64,000 nt of DNA from Oscillospiraceae bacterium. GTDB lineage: Bacteria > Bacillota > Clostridia > Oscillospirales > Ruminococcaceae. The notes below the pieces were generated by a model that was not told where the DNA came from, searched no databases, and saw only the letters and a list, made by a program, of their open reading frames with translations. Below are positions 42,835 to 51,491 of this stretch, piece after piece (positions within the stretch are counted from its first letter, which is position 1; each line of letters begins with the position of its first letter). The stretch covers positions 83,412-147,411 of the forward strand of contig SFFD01000002.1 of NCBI GenBank assembly GCA_004556975.1, written 5' to 3'. The position numbers and the translations under genes are program-made.

Positions 42835-43269
42835 TCAAAGATAATTTATTTTACCATATAAAATTGTAAATAACAACAGCAAAAGCAAAGAAAAGCTAAA
42901 AAAACGCCCATAAACGGCGCTTTGATTTGCTTCTTCAGCTGTGCTGTAAAACTGCGTTTGCTTTTCGGTATTTATTTCGCTTCCGTTTTGTGGTATATTT
43001 GTTTTGAGCGAAGGAACATCGCCTCGCAAACTTGATTTCTTTCCTTGTGCGCCCGGTACCGGACCGGGTTCTGCGTTTGGAATAGGAGTCAGGTTTATTT
43101 CGTTTAGTACCTTATGTGTGCGATAGCTGTTCTTTCCGGGGATGACCTCAACATCAAAGGCAACAACATACGGCTTGCCGTCTATGGTTGCTTTTGTCTC
43201 AAAATAGTCGTACCTTTCGCTTGCTGCGCTGTCTCTTTTTTTACTGCCGCTGCGGTGAACACCCTGCAT
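42835..43269 (-). pseudogene. Dispersed polyvalent-protein fragment (LPD3-like domain end plus tail)
   Basis: A 144-codon frame whose sequence YDYFETKATIDGKPYVVAFDVEV, THKVLNEINL and GDVPSLKTNIPQNGS closely parallels the fragments at 18-20.8 kb. The N-terminal half of the domain is missing. The end (SFSLLLLLLFTILYG) is hydrophobic run-off sequence unlike the other copies, and the frame closes 32 bp before lysS. No start site is convincing. It is a degraded duplicate of the same module, about 22 kb away. Confidence 0.65.
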
Positions 43270-43380
43270 TTTTTAAACCAATAAGGAAAAGTTCGGGAAC
43301 AATTACTTCAAATTCTTAAAAAGTTACGGTTATTCGCATATAATGTATTCTGTTAGATTATATCATCACGAAGGTTCGAT

Positions 43381-43500
43381 ATGGACGGAATCAAAGGCTA
43401 TATCTCCATACGGGAAGCGTCCTGCCGCTGGGGAGTGTCGGAGCGGCGAGTCAACCAATACTGCGCTGAAGGGCGCATTCCCGGCGCATCCCGTTTCGGA
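43381..43500 (+). pseudogene. Truncated helix-turn-helix protein fragment (mobile-element type)
   Basis: ATG at 43381. YISIREASCRWGVSERRVNQYCAEGRIPGASRFG is the DNA-binding part of small HTH/excisionase-like proteins found on clostridial mobile elements. After RFG at about codon 40 the frame continues into unrelated sequence (the ribosome site and start of the next fragment), so the C-terminus is lost. Codon choice is CTG/CGG-richer than neighbouring genes. Confidence 0.6.
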
Positions 43501-43510
43501 GGTGAACATC

Positions 43511-43964
43511 ATGCCAAAACCGAAATGGAACCTGAATACCATTTACATATCCGAACGGCTGCAGGAAAGTCTGGGGTCCATCTCCCGCTGCGCCATGACT
43601 ACCGTTGTTGCCGCCCATGGGCTACGGAAAGACTACGGCGGTTAGTTGGTATCTGGCCGAGCGTGCCAAAACAGAAGCGTTACATATCATTCGCATCAGT
43701 GTATATTCCGATAACCTTGCTATTCTTTGGAAAAGCGTACAGGACGCTTTTGCTCGGGCAGGTTTTGACTTCCTGCGGGACTATACCTGCCCCACGGATG
43801 CCGCCGGCGGCGGACTGCTGGTGGATGATCTCTGCCATGAGCTGGCGGGAAAAAAATCCTGCTATATCTTTGTGGACGATTTTCATCTCCTGACGGATAG
43901 ACGCGTCTACACGTTCCTTTGTATGCTGGCAAACCGGCTGCCTGCGAATGTGCATCTGATATGA
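43511..43964 (+). pseudogene. LuxR/MalT-type ATP-dependent regulator fragment, frameshifted and truncated
   Basis: GGAGGTG precedes the ATG at 43511. The frame reads KWNLNTIYISERLQESLGSISRCAMTTVVA, then one extra base near 43608-43615 breaks it; the next frame continues MGYGKTTAVSWYLAERAKTEALH (Walker A) to CYIFVDDFHLL (Walker B) and ANVHLI. The order matches the N-terminal NTPase domain of MalT-like LuxR regulators, which are about 800 residues long. It ends abruptly at 43964, fused to a recombinase tail. Confidence 0.65.
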
Positions 43965-44143
43965 AGGAGCCTGATGCGGCAGTTCTCCGAGAGTTAATTG
44001 ACCGCATCGAAGTGTACCACGCAGACAAGAAATCCAAGATGAGGAAAATCACTATTGTCTACAACCTCGTCGGTGCATTTGACTTTACACGGGCTATCCA
44101 AGAAGCCTGCGATACAACTCAAAAACAGAAAAAGACGGCATAG
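43961..44143 (+). pseudogene. C-terminal fragment of a large serine recombinase (DUF4368-type tail)
   Basis: The 60-codon frame VLRELIDRIEVYHADKK...RKITIVYNLVGAFD matches the extreme C-terminal beta-rich tail of serine recombinases from clostridial conjugative elements. The resolvase catalytic domain is absent. The apparent ATG at 43961 overlaps the end of the LuxR fragment (ATGA) and arose at the junction. A terminator hairpin follows. Confidence 0.55.
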
Positions 44144-44169
44144 CCGTAAAGCTAAACCGTCTTTTGTTT
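44130..44169 (+). terminator. Intrinsic terminator of the debris segment
   Basis: AAAAGACGG / CCGTCTTTT with an 18-nt loop and T's at the end of the recombinase fragment. Confidence 0.65.
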
Positions 44170-44220
44170 TAATGTTTTAATTCACAGCTCCATTAGGGAG
44201 CTTTTTTGAATGTTTTTGGC

Positions 44221-44697
44221 TTATCTGCTTATGTGAAGTACTTTGAATCTCGCAATGTCGCCGGTGGGAAGCATAGCTTCGGCAACCTCGTCTACCTTTT
44301 TTCCGATAAGAGCTTTGCCGATGGGGGATTCATCGGAGATGACGTTATTGTCGGGGTCGGCTTCTGTGGAGCCGACAACGGTAAAGGTAACTTCTTCATC
44401 AAATTCCTCATCATAAACCTTTACGGTTGCTCCGAGAGAAACCTTGTCGGTGCCAAGTTCGTCTTCATCAAGAATAACAACATTTTTAAGCATGACCTCA
44501 AGGTCGGCAATACGTGCTTCAACAATGGCCTGCTCGTTTTTTGCTTCGTCATATTCGCTGTTTTCCGAAAGATCGCCGAAGGAACGGGCAACGCGGATTT
44601 TGTCTGAAACTTCTTTGCGGCGGACTGTTTTAAGCTGAACAAGCTCATCTTCAAGTGCTTTAAGTCCGCTTTCAGTAACAACAATCTTTTTTTCCAT
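44221..44697 (-). CDS. greA: Transcription elongation factor GreA
   Basis: 158 residues. The N-terminal antiparallel coiled coil with [20 protein letters not shown] carries the acidic tip that inserts into the RNA polymerase secondary channel to rescue backtracked complexes. The C-terminal FKBP-like domain ends in [26 protein letters not shown]. The ATG at 44697 has AAGGAG upstream; the in-frame extension beyond it lacks a ribosome site. Confidence 0.96.
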   Translation of the reverse strand: MEKKIVVTESGLKALEDELVQLKTVRRKEVSDKIRVARSFGDLSENSEYDEAKNEQAIVEARIADLEVMLKNVVILDEDELGTDKVSLGATVKVYDEEFDEEVTFTVVGSTEADPDNNVISDESPIGKALIGKKVDEVAEAMLPTGDIARFKVLHISR

Positions 44698-44778
44698 ATA
44701 AGACAACTCCTTAATTAAAACGGCAATACTATGATTATATGCGTGTTTATGCCCGGTGTCAAGCAAAAAACAAAGGTT

Positions 44779-46029
44779 TTATCCGTTATTTTCCTCGCCG
44801 GAACCGCTTTCGGAATTTTCTTCGTCAACATTCGTATTGATTGCGGCAGAAACAACCTCAATGGCCTTGGCAAGCTGTGTATCAATGCTCGGGTCAATGG
44901 TGCTCAAGTTGCTGAAGTCTGCCACATATCCGAGAGAAACGGCGTGGTCCGGATTAATCCCGACACCTTCCCATGCCGTTTCGGAATTTGCAAGATAATA
45001 TTTGCCGATGGTGAGCTGAATGGCGGAGCCGTCGTCAAGCTTATATATCTTTTGCAGGGAACCTACACCTGCGGTTTGCGTGCCCACAATTTTTGCCTTG
45101 CCAAAGTCGCGAAGGCCGGCGGCGAAAAATTCGGCGGCGCCGGAAGTGCCTTCGTTCACAAGAACAACCATAGGAATATTGGTTTCTCTTGAGTTGGAGG
45201 TGTAAAGCGTTTCTTTTGAACCGTCATTATATTCCACATAAAGCATATCCCCGGAACCCACAAGACGGTCCAGAATGGTTGCCGCGGAAGAAATAAGGCC
45301 GGAACTTACTGAACGCACATCAAAAACAAGATATTGCGCGCCGGCTGAAATTGCTTTTTCAACCGCTTTGCTGAACTGGTCCGGAGTGCTTTCGGTGAAG
45401 TTGTCAACGCGGATGTAATAGTGATTGTCAAAAGCTATTGTGGCAACATTGGTGGGGGTAAGTACGCGGCGGGTTATTTCCATTTCGGTGTCCTCGCCGT
45501 TACGGCGGACTTTAAGAGTAACCTTTGTGCCCGCCTCGCCGATAAGCAGCGCTTCCGCGTCTGCATAAGTGTCTGCCGAAAGGTTGATGTCGTCAACCTT
45601 GATTATAAGGTCGCCGGGAAGAATTCCCGCGCTTGCAGCGGTGGAACCCTCATAGACCTTGCCGACAAGCATATAGCCGTCGCTGTCCATGCTTGCTGAA
45701 ATTCCGACTCCGGCAACGGTCTGGGAAGATGCCGCAACATACGCGGAATATGCTTCGGCGCTCATATAAAGGGCATACGGGTCGTCAATTCCGGAAAGGT
45801 AACCTTTTGCGACGCTGTCCATAAGCTTTTCTTCGTCAATGTCGCCGCGGTTTTGGCGAACGTAGTTGTCAATTTCGGTAAATTTTGCGAACATATTCTC
45901 GCGCTCGGTAATGCTGCTTACCTTTTCGTTAAAGTTGCGCAGCGCCAGCACCATTGTTAAAGAAATAGTGATGGCTATCGCTATAATAATAAGAGTGATT
46001 GCAGTGCCAAGAGTAATTTTTTTGCCCAT
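44779..46029 (-). CDS. S41 (CtpA-like) protein with degenerate catalytic dyad
   Basis: 416 residues: N-terminal membrane helix, a PDZ domain (VAGVGISASMDSDGYMLVGKVYEGSTAASAGILPGDLIIKVDD) and an S41 protease fold. The serine motif, normally SASE/SAAE preceded by Ala, reads TSGAAEFFAAGL, placing Gly at the catalytic Ser. The lysine motif TFGKG reads TAGVG, placing Val at the catalytic Lys. The two positions remain 25 residues apart as in active enzymes, so the alignment is sound. It looks like a pseudo-protease. It is in the ftsEX-M23 cluster, so a scaffolding role at the division site is plausible (inference). Confidence 0.85.
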   Translation of the reverse strand: MGKKITLGTAITLIIIAIAITISLTMVLALRNFNEKVSSITERENMFAKFTEIDNYVRQNRGDIDEEKLMDSVAKGYLSGIDDPYALYMSAEAYSAYVAASSQTVAGVGISASMDSDGYMLVGKVYEGSTAASAGILPGDLIIKVDDINLSADTYADAEALLIGEAGTKVTLKVRRNGEDTEMEITRRVLTPTNVATIAFDNHYYIRVDNFTESTPDQFSKAVEKAISAGAQYLVFDVRSVSSGLISSAATILDRLVGSGDMLYVEYNDGSKETLYTSNSRETNIPMVVLVNEGTSGAAEFFAAGLRDFGKAKIVGTQTAGVGSLQKIYKLDDGSAIQLTIGKYYLANSETAWEGVGINPDHAVSLGYVADFSNLSTIDPSIDTQLAKAIEVVSAAINTNVDEENSESGSGEENNG

Positions 46030-46069
46030 TGTGTTCTCCTTGATTCTACCATTGAAAGCAATGGTTTAG

Positions 46070-47320
46070 TTAGCCGGTAACATAGGGAAGGGGATTGACC
46101 GATTTACCGTCCTTGCGCACCTCAAAATGAAGATGTGCGCCGGTGCTCCATCCGGTATTGCCTACGTTGCCGATTTGCTGCCCCATTACCACAACATCGC
46201 CGACGTTTACCGCAAGGGAGCTCATATGCGCATAAAGGGTGGTTATGCCGCCGCCGTGGTCAACAATAGCATATGTGCCGTAGCCATAGGAATAGCCGTT
46301 ATAGGGGCATTGCTTTGTAAAAATGACCGTTCCGGTATTTGCGGCAACTACCTTCGCGCCGTGAATTCCCGAACCTGAAATATCAATTCCGGTGTGAAAA
46401 TCGGTTCCGTTAAAGCGCCATCCGTATTCGCAGGTGATTTTGGAATATCCCGGCGCGGGCCACATCATCTCGCCGCCGACATAATCCTCCTTGCTTGTGG
46501 TAAGGTTTTTATAAATGTCCGCAATTTCGTTTTGGATTTCTTTAAGATATCCGGAAAGCTCCTCATAATTCTCTTCAAGCTCGCTTTGCATTGCGTTTAT
46601 ATCCTGAATGCTGCTGCGCGCTTCAATAAGGCTGTTTTGAAGGCTGTCGCGGGTTTCCGTAAGTTCAGCTTTTTCAGCCTCAAGTTCCTTTTTTGTTTCG
46701 TCAAGCTCCGCCTTTTCATCATTAAGCGAAGCAAGCTCTTCCTCAAGAACGTCCATAAGGGCACGGTCGTGCTCGTTAAGGCGTTTAAGATACATTGCCC
46801 GGGTCAGAAAGTCAGAAACGCTTTCGGAAGAAAGCAGCATAATAAGGGAGTTCGCCTTGTCGGAGTATCCGCCGGTCATATAGATTGCGCGTACTCTGTC
46901 CCTGAAAAGCTGCATACTTTCATTTATATCCGTTTCTTTTTTGTCTATTTCCGCATGCTTTGCGGAAATGTAATCCTGAGTAACATTGATTCTGTTTTGG
47001 CAAAGCTCCATCTGGTCGCGCGTAATGCTTATCTGCTCATCAAGGCTGTTTGCCTTTGCCTGAAGCTGAGCTTTTTCGCTTTTTGCGTTTTTTATTTTAT
47101 CATTAAGTGCTTTTTGACGCGCGGCAATATCTTTTTGCTTGTCCTGAAGGTCGGCAAGCTGATTTTTATACTCCTCTTCCGCGGCGGAATTTGTATTTTT
47201 CGTTTTGCCGGATGTATTGTCGGCATATGCCGACACCGGCGAGGAAAGGGCGACTGTAATAATGCAAAGACCGCAGCATATCGCAGAAAGAAGCATGCGC
47301 TTTACCGTCTTTTTTTTCAT
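46070..47320 (-). CDS. EnvC/PcsB-like murein hydrolase (activator) with M23 domain
   Basis: 416 residues: signal peptide (about 1-32, ending SAYADN), two long coiled coils (about 45-125 and 165-270), then an M23/LytM domain. The zinc ligands are present (HTGID and HLHFEV), so the domain may be an active endopeptidase, unlike E. coli EnvC. Proteins of this build are controlled by FtsEX, whose genes lie directly upstream. The ATG at 47320 is used because GGAGG sits between it and an earlier ATG. Confidence 0.9.
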   Translation of the reverse strand: MKKKTVKRMLLSAICCGLCIITVALSSPVSAYADNTSGKTKNTNSAAEEEYKNQLADLQDKQKDIAARQKALNDKIKNAKSEKAQLQAKANSLDEQISITRDQMELCQNRINVTQDYISAKHAEIDKKETDINESMQLFRDRVRAIYMTGGYSDKANSLIMLLSSESVSDFLTRAMYLKRLNEHDRALMDVLEEELASLNDEKAELDETKKELEAEKAELTETRDSLQNSLIEARSSIQDINAMQSELEENYEELSGYLKEIQNEIADIYKNLTTSKEDYVGGEMMWPAPGYSKITCEYGWRFNGTDFHTGIDISGSGIHGAKVVAANTGTVIFTKQCPYNGYSYGYGTYAIVDHGGGITTLYAHMSSLAVNVGDVVVMGQQIGNVGNTGWSTGAHLHFEVRKDGKSVNPLPYVTG

Positions 47321-47353
47321 TTTTACCTCCATAAAAAATTGGGTTCAACAAAA

Positions 47354-48256
47354 CTATACTTTAAGATGCTTGCCGATAAAGGCAACGCAGCCGAATACGC
47401 CTATAAGTGCTCCTCCGCACAAAAATCCTATGAGCAGCTGGTGTGAAATGGCGGTAAAAGGCACCATTCCTGAAACTATCATTGAAAACCATTCGGATTT
47501 TTGTGAAAGAACCCATTTTGTTAAATAATCATACCCGAAATAGATAAGAGCGTAGGAAACTGCGCCGGAAATAAGGCCAAGGCTCATACCCTCAACAATA
47601 AAGGGAAGGCGAATAAAGCCGTTTGTGGCGCCGACGTATTTCATAATGTTTACTTCACGGCGCCTGCTGAAAACGGTAATCTTTATGGTGTTTCCCACTA
47701 TCATAAGTGAAACGGCAACAAGAAGGCCGATTATAACAACGCCGCCGATATACGCCATTTTCTTAAGTCCGGTGATAACGCTTGCAACCTCCGTCATTGC
47801 AGAAACAGAAAGCACCCCGTCTATTTTTTCAATGGAAGCAACGGTGCTTTCAAGGTTGGAAACATCGTCAAAGGTAACACGGTAAGAATCCGGAAGGTTG
47901 TTGTCCTCTTTATAAGCCTCAAAAAGAAGGCCCTCGTCGCCCATAGAGTCCATCATGGAAGAAAGAGCCTCTTCCTTCGGAATAAACTCAATGGTGGCGA
48001 TTTTTCCGGTGGAGATAATTGACTTTCTTATGCGCTCCTGCTCTTCGTCGGTTGTGTTGTCGTCAAGGTATACGATGGCTTCGCTTTGGTCCTCAAGCTC
48101 ATCCACAACGCTGGAAACGTTTACCGCAAGCAGCGCCGCCGCTCCGATAAGAAGCATGCACGAAACCAAAACGCCGATGGAAGCAAGGGACATAAGCCGG
48201 TTGTTCCAAAGGTTTTTAAAACCCTGTTTTACAAGATAGAAAAAACTGTTCAGCAT
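47354..48256 (-). CDS. ftsX: Cell division permease-like protein FtsX
   Basis: 300 residues with four membrane helices: one near the N-terminus (ASIGVLVSCMLLIGAAALL), a large extracellular domain (about 50-170), then three C-terminal helices. The N-terminal QGFKNLWNNRLMSLASI pattern and the NIMKYVGATNGFIRLPFIVEGM motif are FtsX hallmarks. It overlaps ftsE by 7 nt. It transmits FtsE ATP hydrolysis to the outside hydrolase encoded next. Confidence 0.95.
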   Translation of the reverse strand: MLNSFFYLVKQGFKNLWNNRLMSLASIGVLVSCMLLIGAAALLAVNVSSVVDELEDQSEAIVYLDDNTTDEEQERIRKSIISTGKIATIEFIPKEEALSSMMDSMGDEGLLFEAYKEDNNLPDSYRVTFDDVSNLESTVASIEKIDGVLSVSAMTEVASVITGLKKMAYIGGVVIIGLLVAVSLMIVGNTIKITVFSRRREVNIMKYVGATNGFIRLPFIVEGMSLGLISGAVSYALIYFGYDYLTKWVLSQKSEWFSMIVSGMVPFTAISHQLLIGFLCGGALIGVFGCVAFIGKHLKV

Positions 48257-48933
48257 ACAGGCGCCTCCGTTCCTTCAACATCGCGGATAACTTCGCCTTT
48301 TTCAATGGTAATGACGCGGCGGTTAAACTGCTGCACAAGGTCATGCTCATGAGTTACCATGACAATGGTAACGCCAAGCTTGTTGATTTCGTTAAGCAGG
48401 TCGACTATTTCAAAGGAAAGTTCCGGGTCAATGTTGCCTGTCGGCTCGTCCGCTATGATAAGAGAAGGCGAATTTACAAGAGCCCTTGCAAGGGCAACAC
48501 GCTGCTGCTCGCCGCCGGAAAGCTCGTCCGGTTTGCACTTTGCCTTGTTTGCAAGCCCCACAAGCGACAGCATATACGGAACCTTTCTCTTAATCTCCTT
48601 GTTTGAAACATTGGTAACACGAAGGGCAAACGCCACATTGTCATATGCGGTCATGTTGGGGATAAGTCGAAAATCCTGGAATACAACGCCGATGGAACGG
48701 CGGAATTTGGGTATTTTATATCGGGGCATTTTTCCAAGATTTTTTCCGTTCACCTTGATAACGCCGGAAGTTGCCTGTTCCTCCCGCAGCATAAGCTTAA
48801 TCAGCGTGCTTTTGCCCGCTCCGGAAGAGCCGACTATGAATACAAATTCACCGTCGGCTATGCGAAGGCTTACGTCGTTAAGCGCTAAGGTGCCGTTTGG
48901 GTATTTTTTTGTCACGTTTTGAAATTCAATCAA
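48250..48933 (-). CDS. ftsE: Cell division ATP-binding protein FtsE
   Basis: 227-residue ABC ATPase. Walker [11 protein letters not shown]-loop, signature [15 protein letters not shown], Walker [12 protein letters not shown] and H-loop [10 protein letters not shown] are all intact. With FtsX it forms the complex that regulates wall hydrolysis at division. First gene of the ftsE-ftsX-M23-S41 set. Confidence 0.96.
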   Translation of the reverse strand: MIEFQNVTKKYPNGTLALNDVSLRIADGEFVFIVGSSGAGKSTLIKLMLREEQATSGVIKVNGKNLGKMPRYKIPKFRRSIGVVFQDFRLIPNMTAYDNVAFALRVTNVSNKEIKRKVPYMLSLVGLANKAKCKPDELSGGEQQRVALARALVNSPSLIIADEPTGNIDPELSFEIVDLLNEINKLGVTIVMVTHEHDLVQQFNRRVITIEKGEVIRDVEGTEAPVC

Positions 48934-48983
48934 TTTTAAACCTCACAAAAAAGTTAATAGTAAAAAGAAGCCTTCCGTAAAAA

Positions 48984-50069
48984 TCAATATTTAACAGGGT
49001 TTGCGGAAAGATACTTTTTGACCATAAGGGCAACCTTGAATACGATCGCATGGTCAAATTCCCTAAGGTCAAGACCGGTAAGCTTTTTGATTTTTTCAAG
49101 ACGGTAAACAAGGGTGTTTCTGTGCACAAAAAGCTTGCGGCTTGTTTCGGAAACGTTAAGGTTGTTTTCAAAGAATTTTTGAATGGTGAAAAGGGTTTCC
49201 TGGTCAAGGCTTTCAATAGAACCTTTTTTGAAAACCTCGCGAAGGAACATTTCACAAAGCGTTGTGGGAAGCTGATAGATAAGACGCGCAATGCCAAGGT
49301 TATCGTAGCTTACAATGGCCTTGTCGGTGTCGAACACCTTGCCGACCTCAAGAGCGACCTGCGCTTCCTTAAAGCTCTTTGCCAAATCCTTTATGCCTGT
49401 GGCGGTGGTGCCGATGCCAACGTTTACTCTGGTAAAGAACTCGCCGCTTAAAGTTTCAATAATGGAGTTTGCAAGCTTTTCAATATCAGAGCTTTCAATA
49501 CCGGGCTTGATTTCTTTGACAAGAACAACGTCGGATTCGCTTACGCTGAAAACAAAATCCTTGTTTTTGTCAGGGAAAAGGTTTTGCACAACATCAAAAA
49601 CAGAAATATCGTTTACGGTAAGCACGCGGATGAAAAGAACCACTCTTGAAACGTCGGTGGGAAAGCGAAGCTCCCTTGCCTTGATATAAATATCGCCGGG
49701 CAGAATATTGTCGAGAATTACATTCTTGATAAAGTTTGCGCGGTCATATTTTTCATCATAATACTGCTTTATTCCCGCAAGAGAAACGGCCATAAGGGAA
49801 CAGAACTGTGCCGCAAGTCCGTCCGTTCCGGCAACAAAAACCGCATATTCCGGTCTGTCGCCCACGCCGAATGCTTTGTATGTAAATCCGTCGCGGGTAT
49901 GGCATTCGCCGTCCGCAGCCATTTCAGAAACAAGAAAATCGTTTCGCTCGCCGACTCTTGCAAGGTCGCTGCAGGCAATTACAACCGAACTGTCGTCGAC
50001 AATGCCGACAGTCCTTCCGATGCTGTCATGCATCTGATGTATTATACCCTGAAATAATCTGTTTGACAT
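48984..50069 (-). CDS. PucR/CdaR-type transcriptional regulator
   Basis: 361 residues. The C-terminal domain (NVSETSRKLFVHRNTLVYRLEKIKKLTGLDLREFDHAIVFKVAL) is the PucR-type helix-turn-helix, and the middle carries the GGDEF-like CdaR segment (VNVGIGTTATGIKDLAKSFKEAQVAL). The N-terminal part is a probable sensor domain. This 'CdaR' is the carbohydrate diacid regulator family and unrelated to the CdaA partner. The ATG at 50069 follows GAGGGG. Target genes cannot be inferred. Confidence 0.85.
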   Translation of the reverse strand: MSNRLFQGIIHQMHDSIGRTVGIVDDSSVVIACSDLARVGERNDFLVSEMAADGECHTRDGFTYKAFGVGDRPEYAVFVAGTDGLAAQFCSLMAVSLAGIKQYYDEKYDRANFIKNVILDNILPGDIYIKARELRFPTDVSRVVLFIRVLTVNDISVFDVVQNLFPDKNKDFVFSVSESDVVLVKEIKPGIESSDIEKLANSIIETLSGEFFTRVNVGIGTTATGIKDLAKSFKEAQVALEVGKVFDTDKAIVSYDNLGIARLIYQLPTTLCEMFLREVFKKGSIESLDQETLFTIQKFFENNLNVSETSRKLFVHRNTLVYRLEKIKKLTGLDLREFDHAIVFKVALMVKKYLSANPVKY

Positions 50070-50288
50070 TAAAACCCCTCTTTCACTCGGCATTAAATTA
50101 TAAATGCTCTTTTTTTATTTTAAGTTAAATCGCACGAATTTTCAAGTCAATTTAGTAAAAAATCCATAAAAATTTTCAATTGCTTTTATGCCCTTTCAAT
50201 AATCAGCAGGTATTTTTGCATAAAAACTTGCGGTATTTTTTGTGCAAAACGCTTTTTTTCAAAATCGGCCTGATTTGACTGAAATATT

Positions 50289-50320
50289 AAAGCCCGGCGA
50301 TAAAACAGCCGGGCTTTTGT
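50289..50320 (-). terminator. Terminator of the 57-aa gene
   Basis: AAAGCCCGGC / GCCGGGCTTT with a 9-nt loop and T's. The remaining 50070-50288 is AT-rich and shows no other gene. Confidence 0.75.
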
Positions 50321-50326
50321 GCATTT

Positions 50327-50500
50327 TTATGATGGGTCGGTGAGTAACATATTATTTAAATTTCCGGAATTTTCTTCCGAAATATTGTTGGCTGCATATT
50401 CGGCTGCAAGCGCGCGCTGTTCGGCGCAAAACTCGCGAATATAATCTTTGCACTCCCGTCCGCGGATTTCGTCAGTAAATATGCTGTTTTCCGATTGCAA
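50327..50500 (-). CDS. Small hypothetical protein, 57 aa, TTG start
   Basis: A TTG at 50500 with AGGAGG 8 nt upstream and a terminator immediately downstream. The product is acidic and predicted helical (IRGRECKDYIREFCAEQRALAAEYAAN), with no membrane segment. Not recognised. It is divergent from spoIIGA and could be a sporulation-associated small protein, but only by position. Confidence 0.6.
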   Translation of the reverse strand: MQSENSIFTDEIRGRECKDYIREFCAEQRALAAEYAANNISEENSGNLNNMLLTDPS

Positions 50501-50561
50501 TGCTTCCGCCTCCTGTATTAAAAGTCATCACTTCATTATATGAGAAAAAAGTGCGCAAGGT

Positions 50562-50595
50562 TTCGACCTAAAAAACCCGGTCGGCGGAATATAAT
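50562..50595 (+). promoter_or_regulatory. Spo0A-type promoter of spoIIGA-sigE
   Basis: TTCGAC (50562-50567) resembles a 0A box overlapping a -35, and TATAAT is at 50590-50595, giving a 22-bp spacing. The Bacillus spoIIG promoter has the same unusual 22-bp spacing with a 0A box over the -35. Confidence 0.5.
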
Positions 50596-50624
50596 TAAGT
50601 CACAGACGGCGGGGGCGATGCTTT

Positions 50625-51491
50625 TTGCGTATAATTTATGCCGATATTCTTATAACGATAAACCTTTCGGTGGATTATTTTGTACTGTTCGGAACGGCAC
50701 GGCTTGCGGGCGCGCAGTTTCTTCGTATGAGGGCGCTTTTTGCGTCGGCAATAGGCGCTTTATATTCCCTTTGCGTAATTTTTCCCCTGGAGCAGTGGGC
50801 GCTTTCGTTAAGCCGCCTTGCGGTTTCCGCCGCAATGGTGCTGATATGTTTCGGAAAAAGAAGGGCAGGGGAATTTTTTCGGCTTTTAGCAATATTTTAT
50901 CTTTGCGGCTTTGTCTTTTCCGGCTTTATGCTTCTTCTTGGAATTTTGGCGCAGCCGAACGCGTTTCTGCTTAAAAACGGGGTGGTATATTTTGAGTTTT
51001 CAGCTATGGAAATTGTTGTTGCCGCCTGCGCCGCATTTTTGCTGACAGAGATTTTGCGGCGGCTTTTCCGCCACAAAGAAGCCGAGGGCGCCTGTATGGC
51101 CAAAATATATTATAACGGAAAAGCCGCCGTGCTCAAAGGCTTTACCGATACCGGCAACAGCCTTGCGGAGCCGCTTTCCGGAGCGCCGGTGGCGGTTTGC
51201 CGGCTTGATTCGATGAAAAAGCTCTTCCCGCAGGAAATGCTTTCAGAGCTTGAAAGCGAAAATTTGAGCACGCGGTTCGGAATCCGCCTTGTTCCGTGCT
51301 CAACGGTTTCCGGTTCGGTGCTTATTCCTGCCATACGCCCGCAGAAAGTGGAAATCGAACAGGGCGGAACACTTTTTGAAGCGGAAAATATAATGCTCGG
51401 CTTTTCTTCATTTGCGCCGGCCGACACGCTTCTTCTTGGCAAAAATATAATTTTAAAACAGGCAAATAAAAGCTTTACGGAGGTAAGATAA
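50625..51491 (+). CDS. spoIIGA: Sporulation sigma-E processing peptidase SpoIIGA
   Basis: 288 residues: five N-terminal membrane helices followed by an aspartic protease-like domain with the active-site motif GFTDTGNSL. SpoIIGA cleaves pro-sigma-E in the mother cell when triggered by SpoIIR. TTG start with a GGGGGCG site upstream. Its stop directly abuts the sigE ATG, the conserved spoIIG operon order. Confidence 0.93.
   Translation: MRIIYADILITINLSVDYFVLFGTARLAGAQFLRMRALFASAIGALYSLCVIFPLEQWALSLSRLAVSAAMVLICFGKRRAGEFFRLLAIFYLCGFVFSGFMLLLGILAQPNAFLLKNGVVYFEFSAMEIVVAACAAFLLTEILRRLFRHKEAEGACMAKIYYNGKAAVLKGFTDTGNSLAEPLSGAPVAVCRLDSMKKLFPQEMLSELESENLSTRFGIRLVPCSTVSGSVLIPAIRPQKVEIEQGGTLFEAENIMLGFSSFAPADTLLLGKNIILKQANKSFTEVR

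Noticed and set aside
43961..44143. Independent small gene starting at ATG 43961
   Set aside because: The ATG is created by the fragment junction and the sequence is only the tail of a serine recombinase.
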